64,000 bases of DNA. It comes from Chitinophaga ginsengisegetis (GTDB taxonomy: Bacteria; Bacteroidota; Bacteroidia; Chitinophagales; Chitinophagaceae). The stretch is taken from the NCBI RefSeq assembly GCF_900168065.1, contig NZ_FUZZ01000006.1:186001-250000 (forward strand), read 5' to 3'. This document shows, piece after piece, positions 26,386-34,538 of this stretch. Under the pieces are notes generated by a model. It made no database searches, was not told the DNA's origin, and saw only the letters and a program-made list of their open reading frames with translations. The position numbers were made by a program, and so were the translations under genes. Numbering within the stretch: position 1 is the first letter of the stretch; every line of letters starts with the position of its first letter.

Positions 26386-27639
26386 ATGAAAAAACTAAGC
26401 ATCCTCCTGGCAGGTATCGGCCTGGCTTTTACCGCCTGCAATACCGGTCAATCCGCTAAAACCCCTGCCAATGGTGTGTGGCAGGCAAAACTGCACCGCA
26501 CCGATGGGGCAGACATCGTTTTCAACTTTGAAGTAAAAGATACCGCCGGTAAAAAAGTACTGTATGTACTGAACGCAGCAGATAAATTACTGGTAGATGA
26601 AGTCACCGTAACCGGCGATTCCCTGCTGATTAAAATGCCCTTCTTCGACTCGGAATTCAAGGCAAAGCTTACCTCCGACAGCGCCGCAGAGGGCCTCTGG
26701 ATCAGGCACCTGGCGGATAAAGACGTAAGCATTCCTTTCTCTGCCGTAGCAGGCAAGGCAGAACGCTTCGCCGTAAACACACCCGCTGTCGCCAACGTGT
26801 CCGGCCGTTGGGTAACACAGTTCGTATCTTCAAAAGATAAGGACAAAGCCCCTTCTACCGCCATTGGAGAGTTTAAACAATCCGGTAACATCGTACACGG
26901 CACCTTCCTCACCACCACCGGCGATTATCGCTTCCTGGATGGCGTGGTTGATGGCGATACCCTGCGCCTCTCCACCTTCGATGGCTCCCATGCGTACCTG
27001 TTTACGGCCCGCGTTGGGAAAGACAGCATCACAGACGGCCGCTTCTTTGCCGGTATCGGCGACGGACTCGAATACTGGTCGGCCGTGAAAAATGATACCG
27101 CCAAACTCGCCGACGAAAGAACCATCGTCACCATGAAACCCGGTCAGCAACAACTTGATTTCACCTTCCCTGATCTCAACGGCAACAAGGTGAACATCAA
27201 AGACGACCGCTTCAAAAACAAAGTGACAATCATTACCCTCATGGGCTCCTGGTGCCCTAACTGTATGGACGAAACCGGCTTCCTCAGCAAATGGTATGAG
27301 AAGAATAAAGACCGTGGCGTGGAAGTAATCGGGCTGGCTTATGAACGCACCACCGACTTCGAAAAATCGAAACATGCCCTCGAAGGCTTCCTGAAACGCT
27401 TTAATGTAAGCTACCCGGTACTGATTACCGGCGTAACGCCCGCCGATCCTGCAAAAGGAGAGAAGACCCTCCCGCAGCTCACCGGCATCAAAGGTTTCCC
27501 CACCACTATCTTTATCGATAAAAAAGGGAACGTACAGGAAGTGCATACCGGCTTTTCCGGCCCCGGTACAGGAGAACACTACGAACAGTTCCAGGCTGAC
27601 TTTAACCGACTGGTTTCCAGTATGTTGGAAGCTGAGTAG
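26386..27639 (+). CDS. TlpA-type thioredoxin-fold lipoprotein
   Basis: A 417-residue exported protein predicted to handle disulfides in the periplasm. The N-terminus (MKKLSILLAGIGLAFTAC) is a lipoprotein signal with Cys at residue 18. A beta-rich region of about 230 residues follows, of the kind often fused to TlpA domains in Bacteroidetes. The C-terminal thioredoxin-like domain has the redox motif GSWCPNCMDE and the cis-Pro region GIKGFPTTIFIDKKG. An upstream in-frame ATG at 26353 overlaps the YggS gene and is not used. Confidence 0.88.
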   Translation: MKKLSILLAGIGLAFTACNTGQSAKTPANGVWQAKLHRTDGADIVFNFEVKDTAGKKVLYVLNAADKLLVDEVTVTGDSLLIKMPFFDSEFKAKLTSDSAAEGLWIRHLADKDVSIPFSAVAGKAERFAVNTPAVANVSGRWVTQFVSSKDKDKAPSTAIGEFKQSGNIVHGTFLTTTGDYRFLDGVVDGDTLRLSTFDGSHAYLFTARVGKDSITDGRFFAGIGDGLEYWSAVKNDTAKLADERTIVTMKPGQQQLDFTFPDLNGNKVNIKDDRFKNKVTIITLMGSWCPNCMDETGFLSKWYEKNKDRGVEVIGLAYERTTDFEKSKHALEGFLKRFNVSYPVLITGVTPADPAKGEKTLPQLTGIKGFPTTIFIDKKGNVQEVHTGFSGPGTGEHYEQFQADFNRLVSSMLEAE

Positions 27640-27648
27640 ATACAGATC

Positions 27649-27747
27649 AAGTCCACCTCAGGTCCACATCAAGTCCACGTCAAAGGCATGGATGAAGCAT
27701 GGATAAAGCATAGTTAAAGCATGTCCTAAGCATGCATGAGGCATCGG
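27649..27747. repeat. Nine-unit 11-bp tandem repeat
   Basis: Starting 10 bases after the TlpA-gene stop, nine consecutive 11-base units fill 99 bases. Three are of type AAGTCCACNTC (27649-27681) and six of type TAAAGCATGNN (27682-27747). GTCCAC recurs at 27651, 27662 and 27673; GCAT recurs at 27686, 27697, 27708, 27719, 27730 and 27741, exactly 11 apart. The rest of the 636-base gap up to 28275 holds the terminator at 27865-27908 and otherwise AT-rich DNA with no convincing gene. Confidence 0.92.
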
Positions 27748-27864
27748 ATCGGTTATCTTCCTGTTAACAATCCGTTTTCATAACTGGTGCTTTTCAGATA
27801 TTCGGGCTAAAAAGGTATTATAACCAATATATAAGACTATTGTATAATATTGTGCCGAAACACA

Positions 27865-27908
27865 TAAATCCTCTCTGGTATTTGCTTTCCGGGGAGGATT
27901 TACTTTTT
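27865..27908 (+). terminator. Terminator-like hairpin after the 11-bp repeat
   Basis: TAAATCCTC (27865-27873) pairs with GAGGATTTA (27894-27902) around a 20-base loop, followed by CTTTTT. It would end transcripts that read through the 11-bp repeat from the YggS-TlpA operon. Confidence 0.6.
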
Positions 27909-28275
27909 AATAAAATTTATTATTTCATTTCTTTCAAAAAGGTTTGAAAAATACCAGAATCTGATTATTTTACTGCTCCGTTTGACTTTTATAAATTCCA
28001 TTATCTAATACGCTTATCTTATCCACCTGCCGGGACAATGTCAATTCTGATGTTGTCCTGGATAGCGTTCCCTTCGAATTTTCACGATATTGATACTGGT
28101 ACATTTACTCTCTCTTAGCAGGTGGTTTTTCTTCCCTTTTCCTATACAATAACATTTCTTTAAGATCGGATCTTCTCCACACACTTTTACTGGCCTGATA
28201 TTTGAAAATTTCTGGTTACAGTGTGAATGAACCATGCACACAAATCATTTGTTAAACCATAAAAATCCAGAAATT

Positions 28276-28578
28276 ATGTCTACAACGAAATTTCTCGCAG
28301 GTGCTATAGCCGGCCTTACTACCGGTTTAGTAATTGGATTATTAACAGCCCCTGATAGCGGTGATAAAACCCGTAAAAAAATTAAAACAACAGCAGATGA
28401 TTGGCGTCATAAAATCAATGGCCTGGTAGGAAAAGGAGGAGAGGACCTGTCTGATCTGAAAGAAGTATTCGAACATGAAATAACCGGCCTGCAGGATGAT
28501 GTTCGCCAAAGAGTGCTGAAGCTGATTAATAAAAGTCAGGGCGTTTACAACAGGTTCAGAAGAGAAGCATTGTCATAA
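28276..28578 (+). CDS. YtxH domain protein
   Basis: A 100-residue protein with one N-terminal membrane-like helix (FLAGAIAGLTTGLVIGLLTAP) immediately followed by PDSGDKTRKKIK, the hallmark of YtxH/gas-vesicle-like small proteins, then a helical amphipathic tail. Members are often stress induced; the molecular role is unknown. I choose the ATG at 28276; a longer frame from 28234 adds a polar extension before the membrane helix. It shares the terminator at 28594-28640 with the convergent SRPBCC gene. Confidence 0.8.
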   Translation: MSTTKFLAGAIAGLTTGLVIGLLTAPDSGDKTRKKIKTTADDWRHKINGLVGKGGEDLSDLKEVFEHEITGLQDDVRQRVLKLINKSQGVYNRFRREALS

Positions 28579-28593
28579 TGATAGTTTACATAA

Positions 28594-28640
28594 AAAAAAG
28601 CGGAGATAACAAACAGATGGTTCATTATCTCCGCTTTTTT
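28594..28640. terminator. Bidirectional terminator
   Basis: A 16-bp stem (28594-28609 with 28625-28640; core AAGCGGAGATAA) with a 15-base loop. Poly-A on the left and poly-T on the right serve both convergent genes. Confidence 0.88.
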
Positions 28641-28652
28641 ATTGTGTAAATC

Positions 28653-29384
28653 TTACTTCAGAATTTCGCCGGTTTCCATATAATTTTTGAAACGTTTGAT
28701 ATCTTTTACCAGCATATTTTCAAATGCAGGATTTAACAGCCAGGCCAGCCCTGAGCCTACATATCCGGCCGGTGGCCGGTAAGTGATCATCACATCAATT
28801 TCCGTTCCGCCGTTAAAGGTTTCCCGGAAAGTAACCCTGCCCGCGGTAGCAATAGAGGACCCCGGTAATGATCTCCAGCCAATCAATTCTCCCGGCACCT
28901 CCTTTACAATTTCAGCATCCCATTCCAATGTACCAATGCCGCCAGGCCCCTTTACCACCCAATGCGAATGGAAAGGATCCGTTTCTTCCACCGACTGCAA
29001 ATGCTTCATAAACACCGGCAGGTTATTCAACTGACGCCAGAAATAATATACCTCCTCCTTCGGATTGTCAATAGAGATAGTAGTCCTGATATTTACAGAC
29101 GCAGTATGTTTGTCCGGTTTCCGTCTGCCCAGAAATCCATTCACCAGGTCGTTGCCACTGATACCTCTGTATAACAGGTAACCAGCTCCCAGGAGTTTAA
29201 AAAGGCTTGATACAGGCGATTTATCTACTTTGCTGATGGCACTGCCGAGCAGCCAGGCACCGGTAAAAATGGAAACAATTCTGCCTTCGGGTGTAACATT
29301 GATGATATTAGAGCTATCATATAAGGACCCTGCTTTTGGTTGTTGTGGATCTTGAAGATTAAGTTGTTGTGTTAAGGAACTCAT
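28653..29384 (-). CDS. SRPBCC (START-like) family membrane protein
   Basis: The N-terminal ~75 residues hold two hydrophobic segments (VSIFTGAWLLGSAIS and LFKLLGAGYLLYRGISG) of the DUF2892 type. The rest is an SRPBCC hydrophobic-ligand fold: ISIDNPKEEVYYFWRQLNNLPVFMKHLQSV, then GIGTLEWDAEIV and GWRSLPGS, closing with GGTEIDVMITYRPPAG and a long C-terminal helix. Such cyclase/dehydrase-like proteins have no assigned substrate. The neighbouring YtxH gene suggests an envelope-stress setting, which is inference. Confidence 0.85.
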   Translation of the reverse strand: MSSLTQQLNLQDPQQPKAGSLYDSSNIINVTPEGRIVSIFTGAWLLGSAISKVDKSPVSSLFKLLGAGYLLYRGISGNDLVNGFLGRRKPDKHTASVNIRTTISIDNPKEEVYYFWRQLNNLPVFMKHLQSVEETDPFHSHWVVKGPGGIGTLEWDAEIVKEVPGELIGWRSLPGSSIATAGRVTFRETFNGGTEIDVMITYRPPAGYVGSGLAWLLNPAFENMLVKDIKRFKNYMETGEILK

Positions 29385-29655
29385 ATATACAGTTTGGGGA
29401 ACCTACAGCTAAAACCCTGCACTTTTGTTGGGAATGAGTTAAGTTGTTGATATTTAATAAGATAGATATGATGACGCCCACCATGTTCCTGTGGCACATC
29501 AGATACGGTGCGTAATTTCTTACACACTACCGCTCACAAGGGGAAACATATATACTTTACCGGTAGGAAGCTATAGTCTTCACCAATTATATGCCAACCG
29601 TATCTTGCATTTCTCTCCGCGATGGGTTATCTTAACCCGGTAAATAAAAGACTAC

Positions 29656-30510
29656 ATGAAAAAAGTACTGACCGCGTTATTACTGCTGGCTGGCCTCCAA
29701 AGCTCGGCACAGAAGGAAATAGCCCCCAACAAATGGCTGAAACTCTTTAATGGCAAGGATCTGAAAGACTGGGACATTAAAATAACCGGGCATGACCTGA
29801 ATGATAATTTTGGAAATACCTTCCGGGTAGACAGCGGCATGCTGAAAGTGAGCTACGAAAACTATGATGAATTCAGGGAACAATACGGACATATCTTCTA
29901 TAAAAAGAATTTTTCCGCCTACCTGGTGGTAGTGGAATATAAATTTACCGGCGACCAGGTGAAAGGCGGCCCGGGTTGGGCCTTTCGTAACAGCGGCATC
30001 ATGCTGCACGGACAAACTGCTGCCAGTATGACCAAAGACCAGGACTTCCCCATTTCACTGGAAGAACAGCTGCTGGGCGGCAATGGTAAAGACCCCCGCT
30101 CTACAGCAAACCTCTGCACACCCGGCACCAACGTGGTGATGAATGGAAAACTCATTAAAGACCATTGCATCAGCTCCACCTCCAAAACCTATCATGGTGA
30201 TGTATGGGTACGCGCGGAAGCCCTTGTACTGCGGGACTCCGTTATCAAACACATTGTAGAAGGGGATACCGTTATTGTATACAATAAGCCGCAGATGGGC
30301 GGCGGCAACGTGTCGCACCCTAAACCGGGGCTGCTGCAGGAAGGTAAACTCCTATCCGAAGGCTCCATTTCCCTGCAAAGCGAAAGCCACCCGGTGGCCT
30401 TCCGGAAAGTAGAATTGTTCGACCTGTCTCCCTACATCAACGACCCGGTTAAGCTGAATAAAATCCTCCACCTGCTGCAGAACCGGCCGGGAGCGAAAAA
30501 AGCAAAATAA
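29656..30510 (+). CDS. DUF1080 (3-keto-disaccharide hydrolase-like) secreted protein
   Basis: A 284-residue exported protein with a signal peptide (MKKVLTALLLLAGLQSSAQ). The DUF1080 pattern is clear: WLKLFNGKDLKDWDIKITG near the mature N-terminus, FRVDSGMLKVSY, the NSGIMLHGQ segment and ISLEEQLLGG. Family members form concanavalin-like beta sandwiches and some hydrolyse 3-keto-glycosides. A concrete substrate cannot be assigned. The gene stands alone. Confidence 0.85.
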   Translation: MKKVLTALLLLAGLQSSAQKEIAPNKWLKLFNGKDLKDWDIKITGHDLNDNFGNTFRVDSGMLKVSYENYDEFREQYGHIFYKKNFSAYLVVVEYKFTGDQVKGGPGWAFRNSGIMLHGQTAASMTKDQDFPISLEEQLLGGNGKDPRSTANLCTPGTNVVMNGKLIKDHCISSTSKTYHGDVWVRAEALVLRDSVIKHIVEGDTVIVYNKPQMGGGNVSHPKPGLLQEGKLLSEGSISLQSESHPVAFRKVELFDLSPYINDPVKLNKILHLLQNRPGAKKAK

Positions 30511-30564
30511 CATGATGACGGGGGCGGGGTGGAAAATCCGGTACCATCTTTAACCGCTTTAGGC

Positions 30565-30572
30565 TACCTTTG
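30565..30572 (+). promoter_or_regulatory. -7 element TACCTTTG for the DUF4272 gene
   Basis: A TAnnTTTG match 19 bases before the ATG at 30592. It supports that start over a frame beginning at 30529. Confidence 0.5.
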
Positions 30573-30591
30573 CCCCCTCGAAAGAAATAGC

Positions 30592-31812
30592 ATGGAAAAT
30601 TGTACGCTCTATACACACGAAGTGGAAATGGAGAAAGTGCTGACCCGTATGAGGGCGCATTTTGGAGAACAGGCAGTAAAAGTAAACGGACCGGCAAACC
30701 GTTGGGAACAACTGACCATCACATCAGGAAAAAAACTGCTGCGAAAAGGCCATACTCTCACCATCAACTACCGCCAGCGCGCCACACCCGGCTACCAGCT
30801 GGTACGCAGCGATGACCCGGTAACCACCAACCTGATCGGCATGTACGGCTTTGTACAACAACTGCCGGCAGACAACTCCGCCCTGAAGGAACTATTACTC
30901 GCAAAAGTGGCCACACTTAATACCGAAATCGTTATCCTCGCCAGCCCTTCATTCAACGGCGACCTTCGTGCCGCCATCATGGACCTGGCCGATGAACTGG
31001 ATGGTATCTTCTTCTGCGAAAATAATTTCATCTTCAACACCGAAGTACAAGGCTTCTGGGATAAAACCGGCGCACTGCTGCTCGATGTAAACGGCCATTC
31101 TACCGCTACCAATCTCACGGTAAATATCAACGCACGGTATTTCGATAGCCAGGACGCGCCTTCCTCCGCAGCAACAGAAAGAAAACAACGGAACATACAG
31201 CTCCTGCAGGAAATGCAGGTGAAAACAACCGCCAACCTTCCTGTTATCAGGGATGAAAACGAAGTAGTGCTGCGCACCGCTGCAGAGACAGCCGAGAGGG
31301 TAGCCGTACTCGCCGCCGTAAACACTGTGGCCTTCGGATACCTGGAAAGCCCCGCAGTAATCAGCTACCTGCAACAACATCAGCTCTGGGATAAAACCAC
31401 ACCCGCCGAAAGAGCTTTCCTGGAAGATCCGCAGGAAGACGCAAAAACACGGGAAACCTGGAAGTGTGAAGACATATGGGTATTGCTGTGGGCATTAAAA
31501 AAAGTACCCTCCCTCGGGGAAATGGACGCACTCTGCAACCTCGATATGGTGCCGGAAGAAGCTTTCCCTTTCCGGGGCCCCGCTTCTGATCCCGCCGCAT
31601 TCCTCGCCGGCGCCACCGAATTGCGCAGCGTTACAGAAATACTCGATGCCAACGACCTCTACTACCGCGCCAACTGGGCCTGTGTAGACGCACGCATAAA
31701 AGGAGAAAAGGAACCGCTGCATCCCGGAATTGTATATGAAAGACATTATGCCCTCAACTGGCTCACCAACTACAGGAACCAATACTGGGATGATGTTACC
31801 TGCGATACCTGA
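30592..31812 (+). CDS. DUF4272 domain protein
   Basis: A 406-residue soluble protein. The C-terminal half matches the DUF4272 pattern: RKQRNIQLLQEM, ETAERVAVLAAVNTVAFGYLE, FLEDPQEDAKTRETWKCEDIWVLLWAL (read in parts) and VDARIKGE..PLHPGIVYERHYALNWL. The N-terminal half is a separate alpha/beta region. Function is unknown. The chosen start follows a promoter element by 19 bases. Its stop is inside a strong bidirectional terminator. Confidence 0.82.
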   Translation: MENCTLYTHEVEMEKVLTRMRAHFGEQAVKVNGPANRWEQLTITSGKKLLRKGHTLTINYRQRATPGYQLVRSDDPVTTNLIGMYGFVQQLPADNSALKELLLAKVATLNTEIVILASPSFNGDLRAAIMDLADELDGIFFCENNFIFNTEVQGFWDKTGALLLDVNGHSTATNLTVNINARYFDSQDAPSSAATERKQRNIQLLQEMQVKTTANLPVIRDENEVVLRTAAETAERVAVLAAVNTVAFGYLESPAVISYLQQHQLWDKTTPAERAFLEDPQEDAKTRETWKCEDIWVLLWALKKVPSLGEMDALCNLDMVPEEAFPFRGPASDPAAFLAGATELRSVTEILDANDLYYRANWACVDARIKGEKEPLHPGIVYERHYALNWLTNYRNQYWDDVTCDT

Positions 31813-31862
31813 TAAAATAAAAGCGCCGCGGAGACATTATCTCCGCGGCGCTTTTATTTTAT
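31812..31862. terminator. Very strong bidirectional terminator
   Basis: A stem of about 23 bp with a GC-rich core (GCGCCGCGGAGA, mirrored) and 5-base loop at 31835-31839, flanked by A/T-rich ends. It overlaps the stop of the DUF4272 gene and faces the convergent DUF885 gene. Confidence 0.93.
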
Positions 31863-31869
31863 TACGATA

Positions 31870-33630
31870 TTATTTACCTGAAGTGATCATCAGCTGGCGA
31901 ATATACTTCACCGGCGCACTGCCGTAACTGAGAAACTTTTCATTAAATGCTTTCAGGCTGTAATCCTTACCCTGCTGCTGTTTGTAAGCCTCCCGGAGAT
32001 CAATGATCTCTTTGTAACCAGTGAAATAGCTGGTCAGCTGCACGCTGGATACACTCACCCGCTTCCATTTTCCTTCCGCTTCTGCGGCTTGCTGGAACGC
32101 TTCTTTGGTCAGCAAATGAATGGCATCTTCCTTACTCATATCTTTCACATGTACACTGTAATCCAGGATGGTATTGCATACTGTACGCAGGTTCCACTTG
32201 TACCACATCAGCCACATTTCCGGCTCGTTGTTGCCATAACCGTTTTCCAGCATCATCTGCTCCGTATATACGGCCCATCCTTCAATCATGGCGCCATTGC
32301 TCATGAGCGATTTAATCAGGCTGGGTGATTGATTGGCATACACCAGCTGGGTGTAATGACCCGGAATCGCTTCATGAATATCCAGGATCTGGAGGATATA
32401 CTGATTGTATTCACGCAAATAACTTTCTGCTTTATCTTTTGGCCATCCCTCCAGGCTGCCCACGTTGTAATAGGTGTTGCCGCCTTTATCATAGGGGCCG
32501 GGCGCGCTGATGGAAGCACCTGCCACACCTGCCATATAAGCCGGTTCTTTACGCACCACCAACGGTTTGGACGGATCAATATACAACAGGTCCTTTTTCT
32601 TGATAAACGCAATCAGCGAAGGCAGCTGCTTTTCTATGGCCGACTGGAATTCCTCCGGCTTCACATGCTTCACAGAAAGCGTATCGATCATGCGGCCTAT
32701 CAGCTCCAGCGAATCAGATGGCATGGGTGTATTGCCAAAATATTTCGGCCACAATTGGCGGCTGATCTTTGTCATTTCACCATGTACAAATGCTTTACGC
32801 GCTATCGCGGAATCATAGATCTGTGCAGCGGTAAAAGATGACTGGATATCAAATTTAAACTTCTGATCGTACAACGCTTTGCCTAAACGGAAACTGCGTG
32901 GATGCTCGGGCTTCAATGCCTTTAGCCATGCGGCGTAATCGCGGATCGCTTTGGCGGCGGTTTTGGCGCTGGCCAGCATGGTGGCCTGCTCTGCTGCAGG
33001 GATACCGGTTTTCTTCAGTGAATCTGCAAAGTCTTTTTCAAATACCGATAAGCCGCCATTGTTCTGATCTATGGCCAGCGAAGTAAGTTCCGGTACCGGA
33101 TCTTTGATCTGCTTTTTTGCGGCTTCGTAATAAGCCGGGATATTCTGCAACCTGCTGCCAAAGCTGCGCAGCCTGGTTTCCAGCGGTGCGTAGTTTTCAT
33201 TTAAGATAAAGGCAAACGTGTTACTAACGTTATAGGAAGATGGATCCCATTCGTTGCTCTTCTGCTCCTTAATACCCCATTGCACTGATTCCAGGTAGTT
33301 CTGTATCAGCTGGTAATCAATTTTATTGGCGTCATTCAACGCAGTAAGATCATAGGATTTAAGTGAATCCAGTTGTTGCTGCGCAAATGCGAGTCGCGCT
33401 GCGGCCGCGGTGCTATCCGGTACTACCAGCACTGAGTCATATTTATGATAGCCTACACCGGTGGCCCAGTCGGGGTTTTCTTTCCAGAGGGCGTCAATAA
33501 AACGTGCCTGGTATGCGCTGAAAGCATGATTCAGCGTACTGTCGGTACCGTTAGTTTGGTTGCTGCTGTTGCCGTTGTTACAGGCTGCCAGGGCAGCTGC
33601 GGCGGTTGCGCAAAGAAGGAATTTTTTCAT
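31870..33630 (-). CDS. DUF885 family lipoprotein (putative metallopeptidase)
   Basis: A 586-residue protein with a lipoprotein signal (MKKFLLCATAAAALAAC, Cys 17) followed by an Asn/Ser/Thr-rich linker. The DUF885 signature is DIHEAIPGHYTQLVYANQ at about residue 416, an HExxPGH form of zinc site, with the downstream Glu in MIEGWAVYTEQM. Peptidase activity is inferred from the motif. Likely located at the outer membrane or periplasm. It transcribes away from the RNA-repair cassette. Confidence 0.85.
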   Translation of the reverse strand: MKKFLLCATAAAALAACNNGNSSNQTNGTDSTLNHAFSAYQARFIDALWKENPDWATGVGYHKYDSVLVVPDSTAAAARLAFAQQQLDSLKSYDLTALNDANKIDYQLIQNYLESVQWGIKEQKSNEWDPSSYNVSNTFAFILNENYAPLETRLRSFGSRLQNIPAYYEAAKKQIKDPVPELTSLAIDQNNGGLSVFEKDFADSLKKTGIPAAEQATMLASAKTAAKAIRDYAAWLKALKPEHPRSFRLGKALYDQKFKFDIQSSFTAAQIYDSAIARKAFVHGEMTKISRQLWPKYFGNTPMPSDSLELIGRMIDTLSVKHVKPEEFQSAIEKQLPSLIAFIKKKDLLYIDPSKPLVVRKEPAYMAGVAGASISAPGPYDKGGNTYYNVGSLEGWPKDKAESYLREYNQYILQILDIHEAIPGHYTQLVYANQSPSLIKSLMSNGAMIEGWAVYTEQMMLENGYGNNEPEMWLMWYKWNLRTVCNTILDYSVHVKDMSKEDAIHLLTKEAFQQAAEAEGKWKRVSVSSVQLTSYFTGYKEIIDLREAYKQQQGKDYSLKAFNEKFLSYGSAPVKYIRQLMITSGK

Positions 33631-33692
33631 TGCAGAAGATGATTGTTGTTGTTTTCAAAAGCCTGTGTAATATACTATTTAATTATTTTCTT

Positions 33693-33700
33693 TACTTTTG
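33693..33700 (+). promoter_or_regulatory. Possible -7 element of the RNA-repair cassette
   Basis: TACTTTTG matches TAnnTTTG and lies 128 bases before the ligase ATG. The -33 box is weak. The 198-base gap holds nothing else clear. Confidence 0.3.
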
Positions 33701-33828
33701 CTGCGTACTTAATTAAAAACTGCAAACACTTGCGCCATGTAATGTCACAGGCATATTAATTTATTCCTTTCGCCGTTCCATCCCGGAACCGGCCTGTGAA
33801 ACTATTGTTTAATTTAAACCCTGATGAC

Positions 33829-34538
33829 ATGGCAATTTCTCAGAAATATGGCCGTACCTGGCATTATCCGTTTTCACCCGGCACTACAAGCGACGACCGT
33901 ATTCAATACGAATACTGGCATTCGCTGCAGCAGATCCCGTGTTGATTCATACGGAAAAGCTGGACGGAGAAAATAACTGCTTATCCCGGTATGGGGTATT
34001 TGCGCGCTCACATGCAGCGCCCACTACCTCGCCGTGGACAGAAAGCATCCGCCGTTACTGGCAAAGCATAAAGAATGACCTGGGCGACCTGGAGATCTTC
34101 CTCGAAAATCTCTACGCGGTACATTCTATTGAATACCGCAACCTGGATCATCACTTTTATATATTCGGTATCCGGGAAGGCCAGCGGTGGCTTAGTTGGG
34201 AGGAAACCCAATTCTATGCAGCGATGCTGGACCTGCCGGTAGTACCGGAAGTGAAGCGTATAACGCCGCCGGCTACACGCCAGGAGTTTGAGCGCGATAT
34301 ACTGGGGCTGGTCAACGGTCCCGGCGCCTTTGATCCGCATGATGTGCATACCGGTCAGCCGGCAACAATGGAAGGCATTGTATCCCGCAACGCCAACGGC
34401 TATGCGGTGAGCGATTTTGCAGAAAACGTGTTTAAGTATGTCCGCAAAGGACATGTGAAAACAGACCAGCACTGGACCCGCCATTGGCGCCGTGCAAGGT
34501 TAAATAATGAAGGAGGTAACTATGTGGCAGCTCAGTGA
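33829..34538 (+). pseudogene. RNA ligase, frame broken after codon 37
   Basis: An ATP-dependent RNA ligase that seals healed RNA ends. The ATG frame at 33829 encodes a typical N-terminus (YGRTWHYPFSPGTTSDDR) for 38 codons and stops at TGA 33943-33945. The frame that continues (33939-34538) carries the adenylation motif HTEKLDGENN (nucleophile Lys), RYGVFARSHAAPTTSPW, the EGIVSR motif and a KYVRKGHVKT end. A one-base deletion near 33936-33940 (probably CCGGTG to CCGTG) explains the break; restoring it gives about 237 residues. The downstream frame could start at GTG 33939, but only six residues before the Lys. Sequencing error is possible. It overlaps the next gene by 17 bases. Confidence 0.85.
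34510..34518 (+). promoter_or_regulatory. Unusually strong ribosome-binding site for HD-Pnk
   Basis: AAGGAGGT lies 4 bases upstream of ATG 34522 and inside the end of the ligase frame. Other genes in this window lack such a sequence, so HD-Pnk may be translated independently of the broken ligase. Confidence 0.6.

Noticed and set aside
28041..28241. Minus-strand 66-residue frame in the gap before the YtxH gene
   Set aside because: Cys- and Lys-rich random-looking sequence in AT-rich intergenic DNA, no start context or neighbours supporting it.
33936..33945. Programmed frameshift in the RNA ligase gene
   Set aside because: The junction ATCCCGTGTTGA has no X XXY YYZ slippery heptamer and no obvious downstream stimulatory structure; a one-base deletion is simpler.
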